Source: JANNYA01 sp031422315 (GTDB lineage: Bacteria; Pseudomonadota; Gammaproteobacteria; Xanthomonadales; SZUA-5). Taken from it: DNA of 64,000 nt. The translations under genes and the position numbers were made by a program. The stretch is from assembly GCA_031422315.1 (NCBI GenBank), contig JANOQN010000002.1, positions 47,736-111,735 on the forward strand. The letters are read 5' to 3'. The notes under the pieces were generated by a model, which worked only from the letters and a program-made list of their open reading frames with translations, searched no databases and was not told where the DNA came from. The first letter of the stretch is position 1. Each line of letters starts with the position of its first letter. Below are positions 1 through 6,843 of this stretch, piece after piece.

Positions 1-1
1 C

Positions 2-1009
2 TCCTTCAAGCTAACCCAGCGCTGCGATATGCGCTGCACGCACTGCTACCAATGGGGCGAAGGCGGCTATCACTTGCAAGAACCCAAGGGCGAACTGGCG
101 TTCGAGATCATCGAAAAAGTGATGGCGGCGACCCAAGCGCGCGGAGCCAACGTATTCCTCTGGGGTGGAGAGCCACTGCTGTATCGCCAGTGGGATAAAT
201 TAGCTAGCTTACTGACTGAGCAGCAGCGTTGGGTGTCGGTGTGCACAAACGGCAGCTTGATTGAGCGCCGATTGCCGTCCTTAATGAGTATTGGTGCCAA
301 GCTTGAAATTTCGGTGTCGATTGACGGCTTTGCGGATCAGCACGACGCGCTGCGCGGGTCGGGCGCGTTTGCCAAAACACTCGCTGGCATTCAAGCATTG
401 CGAGCAAACCAGTTTCAAGGCGAACTCAGCATCAACGCGGTAGTCAGTGCAGAGCTGCTGCCAAGGCTGTCGGAATTCGTTGATTTAGTCGAATCCTGGG
501 GCGTGGGCACGCTCTATATCAGTCTGCCCTGGTACTTATCGAAAGGCGCAACGCAAAAAATGGACGCCTTTGCCGAGCTCAATTTGCCGTGGCTAAAAAA
601 GCGTGTTCGACCCAGCTGGTATTCGTATAGCTATGCGATTAGCGCTGATTGCGCCGATGCGTTCAAGCGGCAAGCTCGGCAAATTGCGACGCGCCAAGGC
701 CCGCTGAAAGTGCGCTACAACCCCGAGCTAGCGGATTCGGAGATTGCCGATTTTTTGCAAGGCAGCGACACACCATCACAGGGGAAAACCGCCTGCGGCG
801 CAATTCATGCGCGCATGGATGTGTTTCCAGATGGCAGCGTGGTGTCGTGCAAATTCTTCCCGGAGTTCGTCATGGGCAATCTAAGTGATAGCGCACTACA
901 CGATGTATGGCACGGCGACCGATTTAAAACGCTGCGCGACACGCACCAAAAATGCGGGCTTATGCCGGTTTGTGCAAAGTGCAATTTGCTCTACACGCGG
1001 GGTGCTTAA
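2..1009 (+). CDS. Radical SAM/SPASM protein (5' end outside the window)
   Basis: The frame is open from base 2, so the true start lies upstream. The visible protein begins with the radical SAM cluster motif C-x3-C-x2-C (RCDMRCTHCY), which binds a 4Fe-4S cluster and SAM. FLWGGEPLL is the GGE motif that contacts the SAM methionine amino group. The C-terminal 75 residues carry a SPASM-like cysteine pattern (ACGAIH, VVSCKFF, CGLMPVCAKC) that would hold auxiliary Fe-S clusters, as in peptide maturases and anaerobic sulfatase-maturating enzymes. The stop overlaps the ATG of the next gene (TAATG), so this protein and a glycosyltransferase are translationally coupled. Peptide or glycan modification is plausible; the substrate is unknown. 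Family certain, role inferred. Confidence 0.88.
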   Translation, partial: SFKLTQRCDMRCTHCYQWGEGGYHLQEPKGELAFEIIEKVMAATQARGANVFLWGGEPLLYRQWDKLASLLTEQQRWVSVCTNGSLIERRLPSLMSIGAKLEISVSIDGFADQHDALRGSGAFAKTLAGIQALRANQFQGELSINAVVSAELLPRLSEFVDLVESWGVGTLYISLPWYLSKGATQKMDAFAELNLPWLKKRVRPSWYSYSYAISADCADAFKRQARQIATRQGPLKVRYNPELADSEIADFLQGSDTPSQGKTACGAIHARMDVFPDGSVVSCKFFPEFVMGNLSDSALHDVWHGDRFKTLRDTHQKCGLMPVCAKCNLLYTRGA

Positions 1010-1770
1010 TGGCATTGGTGTCCGTTATCGTGCCTTGCTACAACTCAGCCGCGTTTTTAATGGAGACCATCGAAAGCTTAAAACAACAGACTTATCCAAC
1101 CATTGAGTTGATCTTGGTGGATGATGGCAGCATGGATTCCACCGCTGAACTAATCGCAGCGTGCAAGGCGAATCCTGGCCGGCTTAAAGTGCACGCTTGC
1201 TACCAAGAAAATCAGGGCGTTGCCGCTGCGCGCAATGCGGGCATCAGTATGGCTAGCGCCGAATTCATCGTGCCGTTAGATGCGGATGACTTGCTGCATC
1301 CTGATTTTATCTCGCTCGCCATGCAGTCCATTGCGGCGGTTGATATTGTTTATCCTGATCGGCAAGAGTTTGGGCAATTTGAGCGAACCTGCGGCGCGGG
1401 CGTGTTTTCGTTGGAACGGCTGAAATACTTCAACCAGCTCAACTATTGCGCACTCTATCGGCGTTCGGTCTGGTGCGAATACCACTACGACCCCCGAGTG
1501 AGCGGCTTCGACGACTGGGATTTTTGGCTAGCCGCAGCCCTCCACGGCGCGCGCGCGCATCATTTAACAAAACCTATGTTGCAGCACCGCCGCCACGCCA
1601 GCTCACAGATCGCAGGTATACGCGTGCGCTATGGAGCGCTTTACGCCCGAATCGTATTGAACCACGCTGAGATTTACACCGAGGCTGAGTTAGCCCGCGC
1701 GCACGCCGTGCTGCGCGGCGAAGCGGACTATCGCTCCGAGCAGTGGCTGTTTGAGCGCAGCTATTTTTAG
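1009..1770 (+). CDS. Family 2 glycosyltransferase (GT-A fold)
   Basis: The N-terminus ALVSVIVPCYNSAAFLMETI is the classic GT2 Rossmann strand. LVDDGSMDST is the nucleotide-sugar binding DDGS motif, and VPLDADDLLHPDF carries the metal-binding DxD-type motif. FDDWDFW further on fits the acceptor/catalytic ED region. It has 253 residues, usual for a soluble GT2 domain without membrane anchor. I chose the ATG at 1009 because it overlaps the upstream radical SAM stop and starts exactly at the GT2 domain; an earlier in-frame ATG would overlap that gene by 57 bp. It probably transfers a sugar from a nucleotide donor in the cytoplasm. Acceptor unknown; coupling to a SPASM enzyme leaves a modified peptide or a cell-surface glycan possible. 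Confidence 0.88.
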   Translation: MALVSVIVPCYNSAAFLMETIESLKQQTYPTIELILVDDGSMDSTAELIAACKANPGRLKVHACYQENQGVAAARNAGISMASAEFIVPLDADDLLHPDFISLAMQSIAAVDIVYPDRQEFGQFERTCGAGVFSLERLKYFNQLNYCALYRRSVWCEYHYDPRVSGFDDWDFWLAAALHGARAHHLTKPMLQHRRHASSQIAGIRVRYGALYARIVLNHAEIYTEAELARAHAVLRGEADYRSEQWLFERSYF

Positions 1771-1788
1771 CTTTGGAAATAACCCAAT

Positions 1789-1934
1789 CGTCATTCCCGA
1801 GCGTGCGAGAATCCAGGCTCACCGAGCTTCCGGCGCTCTCGGTGGTGAAAAAACGCTCAGTGTGCGGCAGTTTGGAAACAGACAAAGCGCTGACGCCTAC
1901 TTTGGATCCCCGCCTGCGCGGGGATGTCGAGGTC
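1789..1934. repeat. Dispersed palindromic intergenic repeat pair
   Basis: Two hairpin blocks lie between the glycosyltransferase and aceA. The first (1789-1817) reads CGTCATTCCCGAGCGTGCGA followed by GAATCCAGG, a decayed form of the widespread CATTCCCGCGAAAGCGGGAATCC element. The second (1904-1934) reads GGATCCCCGCCTGCGCGGGG, with a CCCCGC/GCGGGG stem. Similar blocks occur at 53325-53560 and 60197-60232, so this is a genome-wide repeat family. The rest of the 318-bp gap shows no gene I can support. Confidence 0.6.
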
Positions 1935-2034
1935 GAGTGGAATCGTCTGAAAAATTTGCTGTGTATTTGGCTGAAACAATTTTGTTATGACCGTAAGCAC
2001 GCTAATTTTGAGTTGATCGAAACAGTGCTCCCAC

Positions 2035-2063
2035 AAAAAACCCGCCATTGAGCGGGTTCTTTG
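2035..2063 (-). terminator. Rho-independent terminator of aceA
   Basis: CCCGC-CATTGA-GCGGG stem-loop flanked by A and T runs. Read on the minus strand it gives a GCGGG stem followed by TTTTTT, 27 bp beyond the aceA stop. Confidence 0.8.
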
Positions 2064-2089
2064 TTTAGATCAGCGAAAGCAATTGCGAA

Positions 2090-3382
2090 TCAATGCTCAA
2101 ATTGCTCGGCTTCAGTCGAGCCCTTCAATGCGGTAATCGAGCTATTCGCGCCAGCGATAACCTGCGTAACCTGATCGAAATAACCAGTGCCAACTTCGCG
2201 CTGGTGTTTGGTGGCGGTGTAGCCATCTTTTTCTGACGCAAATTCAGCGGTTTGCAGCTCAACGTAGGCCGACATTTGCCGCTCTTTGTAGCCTTTGGCG
2301 AGCTGGAACATCGAATAGTTCAGCGCATGGAAGCCAGCTAGGGTAATGAACTGGAATTTGTAGCCCATTTTGCCCAGCTCGTTTTGGAACTTGGCGATAG
2401 TGGCGTCGTCCAGATATTTTTTCCAGTTGAAACTCGGGCTGCAATTGTAGGCCAGCATTTTGCCCGGGAATTTCGCGTGGATTGCGTCGGCAAACTGCTT
2501 GGCGAAGGCTAAGTCCGGCTGCCCGGTTTCGCACCAAATTAAGTCGGCATATGGCGCGTACGCCAAGCCGCGGCTAATGGCCTGCTCGGGGCCCATGTTG
2601 GTGTAATAAAAACCTTCGGGTGTGCGTTTGCCGGTCAAAAACGCTTTGTCATTTGGATCGATATCGCTGGTCAGCAAATCCGCTGCCAAGGCATCGGTGC
2701 GCGCAACGATTACGCTGGGAACGCCTGCGCAATCGGCCGCCAGGCGCGCTGCAATCAGTTTTTGCACTGCTTCTTGCGTAGGCACCAGTACTTTACCGCC
2801 CATGTGGCCACATTTTTTCGCGCTGGCAAGCTGATCTTCCCAATGCACGCCAGCCGCGCCCGCTTCAATCATGTGCTTCATCAGCTCAAATGCGTTCAAC
2901 ACGCCGCCAAAGCCGGCTTCAGCGTCGGCCACAATCGGCACCAGCCAATCGAGGTTTTTGTCGGGGTGATTTTCACCACCTTCAGCCTGCACGATTTGAT
3001 CGGCGCGCAGCAGTGCGTTATTGATACGTTTGACGACATTAGGAACCGAATCAACTGGGTAGAGCGACTGATCGGGATACATCGAGCCTGCGGTATTCGC
3101 ATCCGCCGCTACTTGCCAGCCAGAAAGATAAATTGCCTGCAAACCAGCTTTGACCTGCTGCATGGCCATATTGCCGGTCAGCGCGCCGAGCGCATTCACG
3201 TAGGGCTGATCGGCCATTTTCTGCCAGAGCTTTTCTGCGCCGCGTTTAGCGAGGGAATGCTCAACATGGATGGTGCCGCGCAAACGCACGACGTCTTCCG
3301 CCGAATATGGGCGGGTAACGCCTTTCCAGCGTGGGTTGGTTTGCCAATCGTGCTTGAGTGCTTCTGCGCTTAAAAATGCCAT
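2090..3382 (-). CDS. aceA: Isocitrate lyase
   Basis: Cleaves isocitrate to glyoxylate and succinate, the first step of the glyoxylate bypass needed for growth on acetate and fatty acids. The signature KKCGHM with the catalytic cysteine is intact (ASAKKCGHMGGK). Metal-binding VADAEAGFGG and TAEFASEKDGYTATKHQREV near the C-terminus are typical of the family. It is 430 residues, the usual length for the E. coli-type enzyme. I start at MAFLSAEALKHDW because GGAG sits 6 bp upstream of this ATG; the in-frame extension further upstream has no family resemblance. It is a single gene with its own terminator. It fits the acetate uptake and activation genes at 20.8-31.4 kb, but is not linked to malate synthase here. 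Confidence 0.97.
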   Translation of the reverse strand: MAFLSAEALKHDWQTNPRWKGVTRPYSAEDVVRLRGTIHVEHSLAKRGAEKLWQKMADQPYVNALGALTGNMAMQQVKAGLQAIYLSGWQVAADANTAGSMYPDQSLYPVDSVPNVVKRINNALLRADQIVQAEGGENHPDKNLDWLVPIVADAEAGFGGVLNAFELMKHMIEAGAAGVHWEDQLASAKKCGHMGGKVLVPTQEAVQKLIAARLAADCAGVPSVIVARTDALAADLLTSDIDPNDKAFLTGKRTPEGFYYTNMGPEQAISRGLAYAPYADLIWCETGQPDLAFAKQFADAIHAKFPGKMLAYNCSPSFNWKKYLDDATIAKFQNELGKMGYKFQFITLAGFHALNYSMFQLAKGYKERQMSAYVELQTAEFASEKDGYTATKHQREVGTGYFDQVTQVIAGANSSITALKGSTEAEQFEH

Positions 3383-3551
3383 GTGTGCTCCATGCTGAGA
3401 GTTGCGGTGAGTGCGTTGGTTAACGTAGCGCATGCGCGCTGGCGGCAGTGTCACCACCTTGTCATGGAGTTAGCGCTCTACGTGCGGTGAATTTGATGCG
3501 AAATCAGTGTTGGGGTCAGGTAATTGCCAAGCATTTGGGCAAATTGCCCAC

Positions 3552-3580
3552 AAAAAACCCGCCTCAAGAGCGGGTTTTTT
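3552..3580 (-). terminator. Rho-independent terminator of the dodecin gene
   Basis: AAAAAACCCGC-CTCAAGA-GCGGGTTTTTT, a strong symmetric hairpin with A and T tracts, 32 bp past the dodecin stop on the minus strand. Confidence 0.85.
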
Positions 3581-3611
3581 GTCAGCGAGTCTAAAAGCTA
3601 ATTGAAAAAAT

Positions 3612-3836
3612 CTACTTTTTCGACTTTGGCTTTGGCTCATCCAAAATAAACGTAATGCGCACGGTAACGCGATATTCAACGACTTTACCTTTCTCAACAA
3701 CTACTTTTTGCTCAGAAATCCAGGCGCTGGTGATGTTTTTGATGGTTTCTGATGCGCGCGAAACCCCTACTTGTACGGCATCTTCGAACGATTTGGTTGA
3801 ACCTGCTGAAATTTCAATAATTTTTGCGACGGACAT
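3612..3836 (-). CDS. Dodecin, flavin-storage protein
   Basis: A 74-residue protein matching the dodecin fold: SVAKIIEISAGSTKSFEDAV, then a helix (VSRASETIKNITSAWI), then two strands (EYRVTVRITFILDE). Dodecins form hollow dodecamers that bind flavins or CoA in the cytoplasm and buffer free flavin. The start at 3836 has AAGGAAG 6 bp upstream and gives the normal family length; the longer frame adds 54 non-homologous residues. The C-terminus has a short lysine-rich tail (EPKPKSKK), longer than in most family members. Monocistronic, with its own terminator. The roughly 400 bp upstream (3837-4240) contain no gene or motif I can support. Confidence 0.88.
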   Translation of the reverse strand: MSVAKIIEISAGSTKSFEDAVQVGVSRASETIKNITSAWISEQKVVVEKGKVVEYRVTVRITFILDEPKPKSKK

Positions 3837-4240
3837 AGTGACTTCCTTTTTGATTTGGGTGAGCCCTAAAGGCGCTCGGAGTATAGACCAGCGCAAAGCC
3901 GAGTGGGTGACACAGAGAGCCGATATCACCATGCTATTAGAAAAGACAATCAGGTATTTGCGATCAAAATCATCAGCGTACACCGCTATTTTGACCAAGT
4001 TCTGTGGGTGGCTTTGCTACCGTTGTAAATCGAATAGACATGCGCGCTCCAATGTTTACGCCAAACACAGGCTTATGTTTCAGCCAAGCTTTGGATATGC
4101 TCGACGCCGCAATACATAAATTAATTTGCCGGTGGATGGGGGAAGGGCGCGGTCTCTTTAACTTTCGATGGTGTTGTTTTGCTCAGCTTTGTGGCTTTAC
4201 GGCAACACATTCACAACCCAGTAAAAAGAAGGCCACCACT

Positions 4241-4579
4241 ATGCTTCGCGCGATCAGTATCGCTACGCTACTCAGCTTGCAAACTTGCAAGAGTGCTGGG
4301 GCGTCTGCCAGATTTGATGCCAGCAGATGCACGCTCAACATTGGCGACAAATCCTTTGTACTGCATGGCAGCTATCAGGTCGTCGAATCCTTTCCTGATT
4401 TTAAAGTGCAGGTCGTGGGCAGCTTCGCCGATTTGAAGGTCCAGCGGGTCAGCAGCTTTGCGGATAGCTGCGGGGAATGGAAGGAAGTGAGCAGTTTTCC
4501 GAATTTCAAGATTCAATTCGTGACGTCATTTCCGGACTTGCAAATTACGTATGTTGAGAGTTTTCCAGGCGCAAACTAA
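4241..4579 (+). CDS. Small secreted repeat protein, likely 7(1) septoil-knot domain family
   Basis: 112 residues. The first 24 form a plausible signal peptide or short lipoprotein-like leader (MLRAISIATLLSLQTCKSAG). The mature part is built from about seven tandem units of 11-14 residues with consensus V-x-S-F-(P/A)-(D/N)-F/L-K-(V/I)-Q: VVESFPDFKVQ, VVGSFADLKVQ, RVSSFADSCGEW, EVSSFPNFKIQ, FVTSFPDLQIT, YVESFPG. The repeats, one C-G-E-W interruption and the terminal ESFPG match my memory of Pfam's septoil-knot domain, a small beta-protein with an unusually deep backbone knot. Two cysteines (RCTLNIG, DSCGEW) could form a disulphide. Function unknown. Family assignment is from memory; the repeat architecture is direct. 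Confidence 0.62.
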   Translation: MLRAISIATLLSLQTCKSAGASARFDASRCTLNIGDKSFVLHGSYQVVESFPDFKVQVVGSFADLKVQRVSSFADSCGEWKEVSSFPNFKIQFVTSFPDLQITYVESFPGAN

Positions 4580-4700
4580 GGCGCTGTGATTTATCTAAAA
4601 TGATAATAGCTATCCTATTAAATCTGTTGTTATCCAGAAAAGCCAACCAGATTTTAAACATATCTAATATAAATCAATAACTTAGGATAGTTGAGAACAG

Positions 4701-4717
4701 TTGGCACGGCTTTGGCA
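4701..4717 (+). promoter_or_regulatory. Sigma-54 (RpoN) promoter upstream of rsr
   Basis: TTGGCACGGCTTTGGCA matches the sigma-54 consensus YTGGCACGrNNNTTGCW at every fixed position but one (T to G just before the -12 GC). The GG and GC elements are at the required spacing, predicting transcription from about 4727, some 36 bp before the rsr ATG. In Salmonella and relatives, rsr-yrl-rtc operons are sigma-54 dependent and controlled by the CARF-domain activator RtcR. No rtcR or rtcBA gene lies in this window, so the activator would have to act in trans. Confidence 0.72.
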
Positions 4718-4763
4718 ATAGCGACTCAAGTACATCACATCGGATGTGCAAAAGGAGCAACTT

Positions 4764-6308
4764 ATGGCTAATCGCGCTTTGTTTCAAAGCCAGCCTGCGC
4801 AGCAGGTTACCAACACCGTCAATCAAGCCAATTCTCCGGCGTATGCGCTGAGCCCTGAGCACGCATTGGCGCAGCTGGCTATTACCGGCTGCTTGAGCCA
4901 GACTTATTATGCGAGCGCTCCGGCACAGCTGTCGGAAGTGATTGCGCGCTGCATGGAGGTTGCGCCGGCGTTCGTGGCAAAAACCGCGATCTATGCGCGT
5001 CAGTTCGGCAACATGAAAGATATGCCTGCGCTGTTGATGGCTTACTTGGCTGCCTTTGAAGGCAATTTGTGCGAGCAAAATTTCGCCCGCGTAATAGATA
5101 ACGGTAAGATGCTGCGCAACTTCGTGCAAATTATTCGATCCGGTGCAGTAGCGCGCAAAAGCCTGGGCAGCCAGCCTAAACGCATGGTGCAGCAGTGGTT
5201 GAGCAATGCTAGCGATCAGCATTTGATTGGCGCGATGGTGGGCAATCAGCCTTCGCTGGGTGATGTGATTAAGATGGTGCATCCGAAAGCGACTACGCCT
5301 GCGCGTGCGGCATTCTTTGGCTATTTGATCGCTCGAAAAGTCGATATCGCGCTGTTGCCGACTGAAATCATTGCTTTGGAAGCGTTCAAACTGGACGCTT
5401 CCAAGCCGGTGCCGAACGTGTCATTTCAATTGTTGAGCAGCTATGCGCTTACCCCGCAGCACTGGAAGCAGATTGCGAAAAACGCCAGCTGGCAAACCAC
5501 CCGCATGAATTTGAATACCTTCATGCGGCACCGCGTATTTGAAGATGCGGAGTGCGTAAAGCTGGTTGCAAAACGCTTGGCAAATGCAGGCTTAATTGCG
5601 AAAGCGCGCGCGTTTCCGTACCAGCTGTTGGCGGCGCATCGGAATGCGGAAAACATCCCGCGGCAGGTGCGTGCAGCCTTGGCAGATGCGGTGGAAGTGT
5701 CGGTAGCAAACGTGCCAAAAATTGACGGCAGCGTGGCGATTGCGGTGGACGTGTCGGGCTCGATGAGCTCGCCCGTTACCGGCCAGCGCAGCGGTGGCAG
5801 CTCCAGCATGCGCTGTGTGGATGTGGCCGGCATGATGGCGGCAACCATTATGGCGCGCAATCCTGGGGCCATGGTACTGCCGTTCAATGATGCGGTGCAA
5901 AGCTTTGATTGGCGCGCCAAAGGCGTGCTGGCACAGGCGAACGCGCTAGCTTCGCTGCTTGGCGGTGGCACCAATATATCGGCGCCGCTGTTGGCTTTGA
6001 AGCAGCGCGGCGTGGCACCTGATCTAGTGATTATTTTGAGCGATAACCAGTCTTGGATGGATGCAGGTAGCTATGGTGCAAATGCGACGATGCAGGCTTG
6101 GCAGGCGCTGAAAGCCCGCAATAACACTGCAAAACTGGTCTGTGTAGATTTACAACCTTACACCAACAGTCAAGCGGTAGAGGGCGGCGACGTGCTGAAC
6201 ATCGGCGGCTTTAGCGATGAGGTTTTTGCGCTCATTGCCGATTTTGCACAGGGCGAGCTGGCGTCGGCGAGTTTGGTAGCGAAGATTAATCGGATCAATC
6301 TCACGTAG
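4764..6308 (+). CDS. rsr: Rsr, bacterial Ro60 orthologue (TROVE domain RNA-binding ring protein)
   Basis: 514 residues, normal for Ro60/Rsr. Roughly residues 10-310 form the alpha-helical HEAT-like TROVE ring that binds single-stranded 3' ends of misfolded RNA inside and Y RNA outside. Residues about 320-510 form a von Willebrand A-like domain with an intact MIDAS motif D-x-S-x-S (AIAVDVSGSMSS, Asp329). In Deinococcus, Rsr tethered by Y RNA to polynucleotide phosphorylase degrades structured RNA. The ATG at 4764 has AAGGAG 7 bp upstream; an in-frame GTG at 4746 would lie across that site. A sigma-54 promoter precedes it and three Y-like RNAs follow on the same strand, so this looks like one RNA-protein operon. 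RtcA/RtcB, frequent companions, are absent. Confidence 0.95.
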   Translation: MANRALFQSQPAQQVTNTVNQANSPAYALSPEHALAQLAITGCLSQTYYASAPAQLSEVIARCMEVAPAFVAKTAIYARQFGNMKDMPALLMAYLAAFEGNLCEQNFARVIDNGKMLRNFVQIIRSGAVARKSLGSQPKRMVQQWLSNASDQHLIGAMVGNQPSLGDVIKMVHPKATTPARAAFFGYLIARKVDIALLPTEIIALEAFKLDASKPVPNVSFQLLSSYALTPQHWKQIAKNASWQTTRMNLNTFMRHRVFEDAECVKLVAKRLANAGLIAKARAFPYQLLAAHRNAENIPRQVRAALADAVEVSVANVPKIDGSVAIAVDVSGSMSSPVTGQRSGGSSSMRCVDVAGMMAATIMARNPGAMVLPFNDAVQSFDWRAKGVLAQANALASLLGGGTNISAPLLALKQRGVAPDLVIILSDNQSWMDAGSYGANATMQAWQALKARNNTAKLVCVDLQPYTNSQAVEGGDVLNIGGFSDEVFALIADFAQGELASASLVAKINRINLT

Positions 6309-6325
6309 GGTAGTTATACAAACTA

Positions 6326-6355
6326 AGGGCAGGGCAAATTAACGCCCAGCCCTTC
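6326..6355 (+). other. Strong hairpin just after rsr
   Basis: AAGGGCAGGGC (6326-6336) pairs with GCCCAGCCCTT (6345-6355) around an 8-nt loop, with one A/A mismatch. No U tract follows, so it is not a standard terminator. It sits 18 bp after the rsr stop and before the Y-like RNAs, so it may protect the mRNA 3' end or separate it from the RNAs during processing. Function is inferred. Confidence 0.6.
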
Positions 6356-6396
6356 CAAGCAAGTTAACAAAAATAAGGAAATTAACGATCAACTTT

Positions 6397-6661
6397 GTTC
6401 GAACGAATGCCGTAGGGACTACACGACTTCTACTCGGGAGGTCGCAGGTTCGATTCCTGCCAGTGCCGCCAATTCCATTTCTAAATCAAGAAGATAGCAA
6501 GGCGGCGATGCGAGGATCGACGAAGGCGTACTAAATGTACGTCTAGGAGACCGCAGCAAGCCAACGCAGTTAGCTATTTGATTAAGAATTGGAATATCTA
6601 TGGGCGCTGTAGCTCAGTGGAAAGAGCACCAAAAACGTCTCTGCAATTTTGTCGTTTGAAC
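6397..6661 (+). ncRNA. Y RNA with permuted tRNA-like core (YrlA-like, copy A) and a large insert
   Basis: The outer helix is GTTCGAACGA (6397-6406) with TCGTTTGAAC (6652-6661), 10 bp. An internal loop follows (5' ATGCCGTA; 3' TGCAATTTTG), then GGGAC/GTCTC (6415-6419 with 6637-6641). The tRNA-like core is permuted. Its 3' half comes first: variable loop AGGTC, T arm GCAGG-TTCGATT-CCTGC (6444-6460), acceptor strand CAGTGCC, G, and encoded CCA (6461-6471). Its 5' half comes about 130 nt later: acceptor GGCGCTG (6603-6609), T8-A9, and D arm GCTC-AGTGGAAA-GAGC (6612-6627). The acceptor strands pair over 7 bp. Bacterial Y RNAs encoded near rsr are known to carry tRNA-like modules, normally with the acceptor closed by a short loop. 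The anticodon stem pairs poorly. Expression and ends are untested. Confidence 0.75.
6469..6592 (+). repeat. Long hairpin insert inside the acceptor end of Y RNA A
   Basis: CCAATTC (6469-6475) pairs with GAATTGG (6586-6592). Inside it, AATCAA (6484-6489) pairs with TTGATT (6578-6583) and ATAGC (6494-6498) with GCTAT (6573-6577). The tip is CGTAC-TAAAT-GTACG (6527-6541). The insert thus folds as one long arm replacing the short loop that normally caps a permuted acceptor stem. I believe similar GAAGGCGTAC...GTACG-type sequences flank tRNA genes in other proteobacteria, but that is memory only. It contains no supportable ORF. Confidence 0.55.
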
Positions 6662-6680
6662 ATCTTTTAGAATTAAAAAA

Positions 6681-6820
6681 CTGTATCAGCGAATGCCAAA
6701 AAGACTACATGAAGCCGTCGGTCGCGAGTTCAACGCTCGCCGCTGCACCTCGGGTGCAGCGTAGCTCAGCCTGGAAAGAGCAACGGAAGCCGTCTTTTAA
6801 ACACCTTGTCGCAGCCACAG
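6681..6820 (+). ncRNA. Y RNA with capped permuted tRNA-like core (YrlA-like, copy B)
   Basis: A compact version of copy A. Outer pairing CTGT/ACAG (6681-6684 with 6817-6820) and GCGA/TCGC (6689-6692 with 6809-6812). Internal loop: 5' ATGCCA, 3' AAACACCTTG. Second helix AAAAGAC/GTCTTTT (6699-6705 with 6792-6798). The permuted tRNA core follows: anticodon-stem strand CCGT (6715-6718, pairs with ACGG 6783-6786), T arm GCGAG-TTCAACG-CTCGC (6724-6740), a 9-bp acceptor CGCTGCACC/GGTGCAGCG closed by the triloop TCG (6741-6761), T8-A9, and D arm GCTC-AGCCTGGAAA-GAGC (6764-6781). This is the classic YrlA plan. Compared with copy A the helices are kept while their bases differ, which supports structure. 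Transcript ends are estimated from the pairing. Confidence 0.78.
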
Positions 6821-6843
6821 GCGTTTTACGTTTTAAGTTTGCG

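Noticed and set aside
2762..3373. 203-codon frame opposite aceA
   Set aside because: It is a shadow of the strongly conserved aceA reading frame.
6326..6355. Rho-independent terminator of rsr
   Set aside because: Strong stem but no T tract, and the following Y RNAs appear to need read-through.
6421..6471. An ordinary tRNA gene ending in CCA
   Set aside because: The T arm, acceptor strand and CCA are tRNA-like, but no acceptor 5' strand or D arm lies upstream. The matching 5' half is 132 nt downstream, so it is treated as part of a permuted Y RNA.
6600..6660. Start of a second ordinary tRNA gene
   Set aside because: The D arm is good but no anticodon loop, T arm or 3' acceptor follows in order; its acceptor strand pairs with 6461-6467 instead.
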